Shown piece by piece: positions 56,630-64,000 of a stretch of DNA of 64,000 nucleotides. A program made the position numbers and the translations under genes. The first letter of the stretch is position 1, and each line of letters starts with the position of its first letter. The notes under the pieces were generated by a model. The model was given only the letters and a program-made list of their open reading frames with translations. It searched no databases and had not been told where the DNA came from. Source of the DNA: Cristatella mucedo (lineage: Eukaryota > Bryozoa > Phylactolaemata > Cristatellidae); NCBI GenBank assembly GCA_009760855.2, contig WPIO01000145.1:583001-647000 (forward strand), read 5' to 3'.

Positions 56630-56901
56630 ACCCATTTAGGACAGCATTTAGTGGGTCCCTATGATTCGTCCATCACGTGCTTATGCGTGCTGACACTGTG
56701 CATGCTGCCACTAACCACATTCGCATGCTAACCCTGTGCATGTCACCCCTAACCATATTATTCATTTCACTTGTTTTTCAAGCATGATTTTACTTACCAT
56801 TCAATTGCATTTCACTTTACAGCAAATGTAAAGCGCCTAGAAAGAGACTGAGTTCTCTGAGGGCGCTTTATCAAGTGCATTGTTATTATTATTATTATCA
56901 T
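56630..56901 (+). mobile_element. L2-type LINE 3' fragment in DNAJA3 intron
   Basis: It runs from cccatttaggacagcattta to the hairpin (aaagcgcctagaaagagact, gagggcgctttatcaagtgc) and an ATT tail. It is nearly identical to the 3' UTR of the LINE at 59.1-62.1 kb. Confidence 0.95.
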
Positions 56902-57358
56902 GGCTGCTTCCCCAATCAATCGACAATAGGATCGACCCACCTCCCACTTCCTAATAGACAGCACAGCATTCCAGTTGCACAGTACCAATCCCTCTCACCC
57001 CCTTGGTAGCCCAGTACATCAAAGGGAGTGAAAGCATGGCCCGATGGGACGGAAGTAGTCGCTAACAGCAAAGGGGCTCGTTTCTCTACCTTAATGGAAT
57101 CCATTCAAGCCAACAGACATCGTGACAGCAGCTGCTGTCACGACAGCGATCGCATGTGCAGCATTGTCCGAGGAGGAGCGCACAGCACCATATTACAAAT
57201 GGAGAAGACACGGTAGCAGAGTGGTACTGCGCAACGACGACACGGTGCTTCTAACTGCAGCTTCGCCTCCGCGACCATGCGGGTCGGCGGCTAGGCTGCA
57301 GCATGTAGAGCATCTGACACTGGTGTGGCGGAAATTCACCGAGGTGGTAGAGGCATAC

Positions 57359-57506
57359 CGGCAGGCACAGGAACCGTAACGACCTTGCGCTGTATCGTCT
57401 GTCCCTTGCCGCTGCACTCGACGCATTTGTTCTTTATCAGCTCTCGGGTGCCCTGGCAGTATCTGCACGCCGTTTTCATCATAAAAAATCCTTGATTGAT
57501 GGTCTC
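57359..57506 (-). CDS. DNAJA3: DNAJA3/Tid1 exon, zinc-finger repeats 3 and 4
   Basis: 49 codons plus one base: ETINQGFFMMKTACRYCQGT, then KNKCVECSGKGQTIQRKVV and TVPVPA. It carries the third (CRYCQGTR) and fourth (CVECSGKG) CxxCxGxG-type repeats, which bind zinc and help client handling. The third repeat has Arg in place of the last Gly. Donor gtatgc, acceptor gtgcaccttcag-like. Confidence 0.95.
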
Positions 57507-57959
57507 CTGAAGGTGCAATATGCCCAGCGTTTAGCACCGCACACGGTAGCGGCTGAACCAGTTGCTAGCATACAGCAAAAAATATCTACTAAGAACCAAC
57601 AAATGGAAAAAACGCTGACAACTCCATAGTCTGCTTCGGCAAGGCTGCACTTCAAATGAGGAACTGGAATGAATCGCAGCAATAGGTATACTAACAAGTA
57701 GTATTCTTTCGAACGGATGTTAATAAACCCAACTGAAAAGCCTTCTATGGTAGGCAGGTGACCCCCCCCAGGACAGATGCAGCGCCCCCTGTGGGTAAAT
57801 ACAATGATTCCACAGCACAACAATATCCATGCATGCTGGCCAAGAGTAAGAAGAAAAAAAGCAAGATAATGGGGCTATTTTGAAAGAAAAAAATCAATAG
57901 ACACAACCGCAATTCCACCAAATTCAAAACTACAGGACCAAACAGATGCCGGGCATTAC

Positions 57960-58112
57960 CATGCCAGTCCCATTGCAGTAATGACACCGTGTTGCCTTTG
58001 TGCCGGGCTCACAGCGGCGTCCTTCGCAACGGGCGCAAGTGTCGAGAATATTGACAGATATGTCCTTATTGATTCCTCTAGCAGCTTGTTGAAATGTCAA
58101 ACTCATTTTCAC
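57960..58112 (-). CDS. DNAJA3: DNAJA3/Tid1 exon, first domain and zinc-finger repeats 1 and 2
   Basis: 51 codons in phase 0: VKMSLTFQQAARGINKDISV, NILDTCARCEGRRCEPGTKA and TRCHYCNGTGM. The protein is a class I (DnaJA-type) Hsp40. DNAJA3 works in the mitochondrial matrix as co-chaperone of mtHsp70. The first repeat is CARCEGRR, lacking the usual G-x-G ending, and the second CHYCNGTG is canonical. The LTFxQAARGxNK and CEPGTKA phrases match the mitochondrial DNAJA3 group more closely than cytosolic DNAJA1/A2. The J domain and transit peptide are not in this window. Confidence 0.95.
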
Positions 58113-58359
58113 CTGCAAGCACCAAGCAAAGAGCCGAATATATACACATGGCTGTGGTGCGACGACATCTTGCCACTTGCTTGCAAGCTGCGCTGCCACA
58201 GCATAGTTGGATTCGTCGGTTGGCCTTCTACACTTGTGCAGCAGCCAAACGCAGCCACTGGCATGACATGTCCGTCGGCTCTCAATTCTTTTTGAGCTGA
58301 GGGCTCTTAGCCACAGGGGAATCAGCGCAACAAATCAGCTGCAGCTGCATGCTCTAAAG

Positions 58360-58780
58360 CAGAGGTCGGCAAACTTTTCGGACTACTGGGCCATTTCAGG
58401 AGGTCAAGAAGGCACACTAGGCCAGAAGAGACCACACCCACTCTGCCCCTAACACTTTCTGGCGCAAATCACGTCACGGCTAAGGGCTGCTGCCGCTAGA
58501 CGTGTGCAAAGCAGTCGCAGGTCTAAAATCATACTGCAAAACACGCGAAGCAAAATCAAGCACAATAACAGTTAGCTCTCAACTCATAGCAAAACGTAGC
58601 CGAGAGACAGCTCGTGCCTCGAAAACTCGTTAGTTGGAATACTCGTCAAAGTAAAAAAAACCTCTATAGTGAAGGGAAAAAAACCTTGACAATTCAATTA
58701 GGCCGGATCCATCAATAAATAACTAGGGGGCCGCTAGGCCGGACTGAAGCGAAAGCTAGGCCAGAGTTTGCCGACCTCTG
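58360..58780. mobile_element. hAT MITE with perfect ends
   Basis: 16-bp perfect terminal inverted repeats, cagaggtcggcaaact and agtttgccgacctctg, flank 421 bp. Identical 8-bp target duplications ctctaaag lie at 58352-58359 and 58781-58788. It has no coding capacity. Internal repeats of a taggcc type near both ends (actaggccagaa, ctaggccggactg, ctaggccagag) extend the symmetry. Confidence 0.93.
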
Positions 58781-59499
58781 CTCTAAAGGCACTCAAGAGC
58801 CAACATGGTGTGGAGCAATATGCTGGGCCCACGGTCTTTCAGCTGTTTGCCAGTCAGGAGCACCTTCCATTTGCTCAGATGATGGTTGTGACAGTCGTTA
58901 TCACAAATCGCTAGCTCACTCTTAAGGCAAACATGAAGGATTGCCCACACGGTCAGCGCTCTAACGTGCGTTCGTGTTCGTTGCAGAAATCTTCCGAAAA
59001 CCGAAGTTCTTGTGAACATCGTATACGGAAACGATACAGCTAAGACCTGTTTCAAGTTATTGTGATTGTTATTTGACCGTAGCGCGTAAGAAATTACGTG
59101 CCTATGGACATCTAAACGCTTATCGCTTCGGGCTGCTGGGTCTCCCATGCCAGCGGCTTCCTTAGCTACGCCGGCGGCTAGTAACCTGCATGCTAGTTAT
59201 GATCATCAGCAGCTGTTATCGCTTCGTCATCGTAGATCAAATGCATTCCTAGATATGAATGTTGTTGCTAAGATTCATGAACTATGCATTAACAAAAGAA
59301 AAGCACCCGTAGCCGCCGCGGTGGGCGGAACCGCCAGCTCAGACGCTGCTCGTTGGGCGGGAACTGCGAGCAGAGTACCCGCTTGTTTGGTATTCCTAGC
59401 ATTGTCTCGAACCGCTCAGCACGCTCCCCCACATGCGTCACTGTAAATCTCTCTAACTTAGTGGTCATCAGGCTTGTTGTAACCCCATCGGCCAGACTT

Positions 59500-60235
59500 A
59501 ACGCTTGCCTTTGGAATCCTCGCTCAATGTGCAACAAACCTCTGGTAATAAGCGACCTCGTTTCTGAAAATGGTATCGACCTGCTCGCCCTAACTGAAAC
59601 CTGGCTGAAATCGATAAACTGCCCGACAATTAAAGACGCTACTCCATCCGGTTGCTACTCCATCCGGTTTCTCGTTCTTTCACACCCCTAGATCAATCAA
59701 AACTGGAGGTGGAGTTGCTATTATCGTGCGCTCGAAATTCAACTTCAAGCCATTTGCAGTACCCTCGAAGCAGTCTTTTGAATCAATTGTCTTGGTCTCA
59801 CCCGAAAACAAGCTACTGATAGTGGCAGTAATCTATCGCCCACCAGGTACCAAATCCTCCTTTATCTCAGATTTCTCCGATCTCATTTCGATTCTGTGTG
59901 CAAGAAATCGATCCTTCCTCGTTATGGGTGATTTCAACGTTCACTTTGATAACTTATCTGACGCTTTCAGCACCGAATTTCGTGCATTGACTGACTCATT
60001 GTCTCTTGTGGCTCATGTGCATGGCCCTACCCACATCAAGGGTCACACACTCGACCAGATTTTCTCATTCAACTGCACTCTGTCATCACCAATTATTACC
60101 AAATCCTGCTTATCTGACCACATGCAGATCTCATTCAATCTACAGTGTGTGCCCACATCCTCCTCTAAAATAACCTGTGAATCGCGAAACCTCAAGACCC
60201 TTGACATCGATGCTATCAATCCATCCCTGCGATGA
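59500..60235 (+). pseudogene. LINE endonuclease domain, frameshifted
   Basis: It reads LWNPRSMCNKPLVISDLVS and IDLLALTETWL, then after a frameshift near 59690 VIYRPPGTKSSFISDFS, VMGDFNVHFD, HTLDQIF and CLSDHMQISF. These are the APE-type endonuclease motifs (E of TETW, GDFN, SDH) that nick target DNA. A stop follows shortly after at 60233. Confidence 0.9.
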
Positions 60236-61377
60236 CAACATCCCCACTAGAATGCTGTTACCCGATTCCTGGCTGCACCTCAATGTCTACATTTAAGCAG
60301 GTCACTAGTGATCTAGTCCTAAAGTTCGTATCGAAATCAAAGAAGACAACAAGTCCTCTGGACCCTATTCCCACTGTCCTGCTAATAAGTTGCATTGATC
60401 TGCTGCTGCCATGCATAACTAACATCATTAATATGTCATTAGCCTCAGGTCATGTCCCAGCACCTTTCAAAAAAGCTGTAGTCAGGCCTCTCCTCAAGAA
60501 AGCAAAAATTGACCAAGAGAACTTGAGCAACTACCGCCCAGTCTCCCTTCTACCATTTCTATCAAAGACACTCGAACGGGTCGTGGCAGACCAGCTAAAC
60601 TCATATATCAAAACCTCACACCTTGCTAGTAAGTTCCAGTCCGGCTTTAGAGCTAATCACTCCACAGAGTCAGCATTGCTTAAGGTACACAACGACCTAC
60701 TTAGGAATGCAGACATGGCTAGAGTGTCTCAGCTTGTTTTGCTCGATCTTTCGGCAGCTTTTGACACCATCGATTACAAAGTTCTTCTAGAGTGCCTCTC
60801 ATCTCGCCTGGGCATCACTGGCACTGCTCTGCAGTGGTTCAGGTCCTATCTCAGTGGGAGACTCCAGTGTATTGACGTGAATGGACAAAGATCATCTGAA
60901 GTACCTCTGAAATATGGAGTACCTCAGGGCTCTGTGCTAGGTCCGGTTCTTTTCACGGTTTATACTCTCGCTCTTGCTGATGTGATTGCCAAGCACAATC
61001 CAGGCTTTCACTTCTATGCGGATGACACTCAGTTGTACCTTTGCTTTGATCCCTCACAGCCTTCGAGCACCTCAAATTCTCTAAACTCACTTGCTGAATG
61101 CATTGATGACATCCGCACGTGGATGGCAGCAAATTTTCTAAAACTAAACGATGATAAAACTAACTTACTAGTTATGGGTAAACCCAGTGTGATTCAGAAA
61201 TTGGAAAGGCTGACGCTCAAAATTGGCTCCGACAGCATATCTCCTGTCGAATCAGCTCGAAATCTAGGTGTCATATTCCAAAGCGACCTCTCGTTAGACG
61301 ACCATATCAGCTCCACGGTCAAAGCTGCCTATTTTCAGCTTCATAACATTGCTAAAAATTCGGGCTTGTTTAGATAA
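60232..61377 (+). pseudogene. LINE reverse transcriptase
   Basis: One open frame of about 380 codons spans most RT motifs: TTSPLDPIPTVLL, NYRPVSLLPFLSKTLERVV, QSGFRANHSTESALLKVHND, LLDLSAAFDTIDYKVLLECL, GVPQGSVLGPVLFTVYTLAL and catalytic FYADDTQLYLCFD (YADD at 61015-61026). It ends at a stop caused by a frameshift, and the C-terminal part continues in another frame to about 61945 (LVHAFVTSRLDFCNSLLTGL, MAPAYLSDILPHQAKHRTTR). The RT core itself looks intact. Confidence 0.93.
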
Positions 61378-62099
61378 GGATACCACGTCTAAGTTGGTCC
61401 ATGCATTCGTGACATCTCGTCTCGACTTCTGCAACTCACTGCTTACTGGCCTACCAGCATGTGCGATCAGGCGATTGCAGCCGGTGCAAAACTCTGCAGC
61501 TAGGCTTGTCTGTCGTGAGCGTCGCAGTTGCCACATTACTCCACTTCTCGCCGACCTGCACTGGCTACGAGTCAAGCAACAGATTGACTTCAAGGTCTTG
61601 TCGCTCACTTTTAGGTCCCTTCATTCTATGGCTCCAGCCTATCTCTCCGACATACTCCCCCATCAGGCCAAGCATCGTACCACCCGCTTTTCGGAATCCA
61701 ACAGTCTAGAAATAACTCATACAAACCTCAAATCTTTTGGAGACCGTGCATTTAGTTCGCATGCCCCCAAAGCATGGAACTCCCTCCCGACCTGCGTCAG
61801 AACATCCCCTGACCTGACCACATTTAAAAAGAACTTAAAACACACCTATTTAGGACAGCATTTAGTGGGTCCCTATGATTCGTCCATCACGTGCTTATGC
61901 GTGCTGACACTGTGCATGCTGCCACTAACCACATTTGCATGCTGACCCTGTGCATGTCACCCCTAACCATATTATTCCCTTTGTTTGTTTTTCAAGCATG
62001 ATTTTACTTACCATTCAATTGCATTTCCCTTTGCAGCAAATGTAAAGCGCCTAGTAAAAGATTAAGTTCTCTGAGGGCGCTTTATCAAGTAATAGTAAA

Positions 62100-62588
62100 A
62101 ATAATAATAATAATAATTCACGTGATAAAGCGCCCTCAGAGAACTTAATCTCTCTCTAGGCGCTTTACATTTGCTGTAAAGTTAAATGCAATTGAATGGT
62201 AAGTAAAATCATGCTTGAAAAACAAACGAAATGAATAATATGGTTAGGGGTGACATGCACAGGGTCAGCATGCAAATGTGGTTAGTGGCAGCATGCACAG
62301 TGTCAGCACGCATAAGCACATCAAGGACGAATCACAGGGACCCACTAAATGCTGTCCTAAATAGGTGTTTTTAGGTTCCTTTTAAATGTGGTCAGGTCAG
62401 GGGATGTTCTGACGCAGGTCGGGAGGGAGTTCCAGGCTTTGGGAACATGAACTAAATGCACGGTCTCCAAAGAATTTGAGGTTTGTACGAGGTATTTCTA
62501 GACTGTTGGATTCCGAAAAGCGGGTGGTACGATGCTTGGCCTGATGGGGTAGTATATCAGACAGATAGGCTGGAGCCATAGAATGAAG
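62100..62588 (-). mobile_element. L2-type LINE 3' part, tail to tail with the preceding LINE
   Basis: It begins with the AAT tail and reversed hairpin (aaagcgccctcagagaactt) and continues through the 3' UTR to the ORF end (MAPAYLSDILPHQAKHRTTR on the minus strand). It is very similar to the last 490 bp of the LINE ending at 62098, in opposite orientation. Confidence 0.93.
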
Positions 62589-62806
62589 TACATTATTATT
62601 ATTATATACTTACAGCAAGAGTGAAGACTCCATGAACCATTCTGCCTCTTTCTCCTGTCTACATGCATGTCGCACAAAAGATAAAAGCTCTAGGCCACTG
62701 CCGGATCCTATGACTCACAATGTCAAGTAGCAGCTCCGCCGGCAGCTATGGCAGTATGCAAACAGATTGAGTGGCATCTCCGGGCTCAGCCGAGTTGGAG
62801 AGTGGG

Positions 62807-62943
<137 letters not shown>

Positions 62944-63037
62944 TCGCAGCACCAGCTGAGGAGGGAAGGGAGTGGAGAGATAGGCGTGATCGAAACCAAG
63001 GCACCCACACGATCGAGCTTTCCCTCTCCAAACTCAC

Positions 63038-63076
63038 TTGCACCGTATCGAAGGCGGAAGGAAATTTCACCAGCTG
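63038..63076 (-). CDS. DNAJA3: Candidate small DNAJA3 exon before the zinc-finger exon
   Basis: The minus strand shows gtttgcacttttag, then 39 bp, then gtgagt. It reads QLVKFPSAFDTVQ in phase 0, matching the phase-0 start of the exon at 58112 (VKMSLTF). In known DNAJA3 proteins a short F-rich segment (ending like FDQPQ) precedes the MELTF/MSLTF strand, so the fit is plausible. A stop codon lies in frame just upstream, so it could only be an internal exon. The exon is very short, and the assignment depends on phase and a weak resemblance. Confidence 0.42.
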
Positions 63077-63174
63077 CTAAAAGTGCAAACAGCAACGTCT
63101 AACGTGGAGAGCCCCCGCTGAGCCCGGTCAGAACGAGTGGCACGACCGTGCTTTAGGAGTTCCGCGCAAAAAAG

Positions 63175-63475
63175 CGTGACTTCTCACCGACCTGCAGTGA
63201 ATTCCCATCGAACAGTGAACCGACTTCAAGGTTCCGTCACTCGCTTGCTTGCTCCGATTGATCTCAAATTAATATGATGCTTCATCGTACCCCTGCTCAT
63301 CTGGCACAAGTTAAGCTAAAAATCCACCTGTTCCTCACAGCATTTACAGCATTTGCTCTGTCCGCTTTAAGTGTCCTTTGCATGCTCTTGTGTGCTGATA
63401 CTATACATGTTATCACTAACCAATTTTAACATGCTTCCTTTCCAGAGTGCATAAAGTGCCAATAAAGATGCCACA
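63175..63475 (+). mobile_element. LINE 3' fragment, diverged subfamily
   Basis: It resembles the family (tctcaccgacctgcagtgaa, ccgacttcaaggttccgtca, ctgttcctcacagcatttac, then a degraded cataaagtgccaataaagat), with large internal deletions and no ATT tail. Confidence 0.72.
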
Positions 63476-63650
63476 TTCCTCTCCCATTCACTCTAGGAAG
63501 CCCAGGACTAGTGGGTGAAGGGGGCCTAGCAGACCGAATTCTTTCTCACGATTTCCAACTTCAGCTGCTCTAGTCGAACTAGGCTCCCTTAATGGTCACA
63601 AGAAGTCGGGTGATGATGAGCCATCCAGACAAAAAGCTAAACGAGGGGGC

Positions 63651-63828
63651 ATACACTGCCCTCCAAAAGTTTCTACACACCTACTACCAATCCACTATTT
63701 TACTCAAAACACGATTTAGATTGGATCTAACTCCTGCAGTTTTTATAGTGCAGAAAAGCTAAGAAATATATAATTACACACAGTTTATTTGGTACAATAA
63801 ATAATTTGTCGAGGCACTACGATTTTTG
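63651..63828. mobile_element. Possible Tc1/mariner-like end
   Basis: The segment tacactgccctccaaaagttt resembles Tc1-type terminal repeats (TA followed by CAGTGCCxTxCAAAAG). The second end is not seen, because a SINE begins at 63834. No transposase is present. Confidence 0.35.
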
Positions 63829-63833
63829 ATAAC

Positions 63834-64000
63834 TGAGCCGTAATGGCTCACTAGGTAAGGCGGTTGCTTTTCACGACCTCGGCCCCGAGGCCATGGGTTC
63901 GAATCCTGTGGTGGGCGATCCTTTATCGCCGCTGCAAGCGGTGGTGATAGCCGTCAAGGCTCTTCTGTCGCTATACAAAAAGAGGCTGTTAAATCAGCTT
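63834..64000 (+). mobile_element. tRNA-derived SINE at window end
   Basis: It reads tgagccgtaatggctcacta, aggtaaggcggttgc, a stem with small changes (cacgacctcgg/ccgaggccatg), gggttcgaatcc (perfect B box), gcaagcggtggtgatagccg and aagaggctgttaaatcagct. It reaches the last base of the window. Confidence 0.93.

Larger units (their letters stand above)
59150..62098 (+). mobile_element. L2/CR1-type LINE, nearly complete but inactive
   Basis: Order along the element: a short N-terminal segment (about 59210-59310), AP endonuclease, reverse transcriptase, C-terminal domain, 3' UTR with a terminal hairpin (aaagcgcc...gggcgcttt) and an ATA/ATT tail. Frameshifts near 59690 and 61370 and an apparent deletion near 60240 between the endonuclease and RT break it. 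It shares its 3' part with most LINE fragments of the window, so it is the best local reference for that family. Confidence 0.93.

Noticed and set aside
58783-59148. Treating the minus-strand frame as DNAJA3 exon 1
   Set aside because: The J domain and Gly/Phe region would have to lie between it and 58112, and that stretch holds a MITE and no HPD motif. It is kept only as a low-interest finding.
63834-63915. Apparent tRNA gene (A box and perfect B box)
   Set aside because: The middle folds as a simple hairpin instead of an anticodon arm, there is no acceptor-stem pairing, and it is followed by the SINE body. It is a SINE head.

Overview
The window looks like nuclear DNA of an invertebrate animal. 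Genes are split by introns with canonical splice sites. Long (CT)n, (CA)n and (GGAA)n microsatellites, CR1/L2-type LINE copies with ATT tails, tRNA-derived SINEs and hAT-type DNA transposon remnants fill the introns and intergenic space. Two CpG-rich blocks look like promoters. I cannot name the species. A mollusc or other lophotrochozoan would fit, but this is an inference.

Layout. (1) About 0.8-12.2 kb, minus strand: a multi-exon gene resembling the N4BP1/KHNYN family. It has a tandem KH-like N-terminus, a UBA-like segment and a long Pro/Ser/Ala-rich linker. The expected C-terminal NYN ribonuclease domain is not visible and probably lies left of the window. A CpG-rich block at 11.6-12.3 kb is the likely promoter side. 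(2) About 12.6-33.7 kb: repeat-dominated DNA with no host gene I can support. It holds SINEs, LINE fragments, an inverted pair of degenerate hAT transposase copies, a short element strongly resembling the SPIN hAT MITE, and a 10-bp-period GC-rich minisatellite containing a perfect 42-bp palindrome. (3) About 34-42.7 kb, plus strand: a CpG-island gene with four inferred exons encoding about 486 residues rich in Ala/Gly/Arg tracts. I do not recognise it. (4) About 42.7-50.6 kb: intergenic DNA, one possible small minus-strand terminal exon, and a LINE interrupted by a deleted LTR retrotransposon (TG...CA ends, 5-bp target duplication). (5) About 51.6-63.1 kb, minus strand: the 3' two thirds of a mitochondrial DnaJ/Hsp40 gene (DNAJA3/Tid1). 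Seven exons read confidently through four zinc-finger repeats and the C-terminal substrate-binding domains to the stop codon; one further tiny exon is a candidate. Its J-domain exons are not in the window. Its introns hold a hAT MITE with perfect ends and a nearly complete LINE lying tail to tail with an inverted second copy.

The three host genes show no evident functional link: a probable RNA-binding/ribonuclease-family protein, an unknown protein and a mitochondrial co-chaperone. Exon boundaries come from splice motifs, reading phase and recalled homologues. No alignment or transcript data were available.
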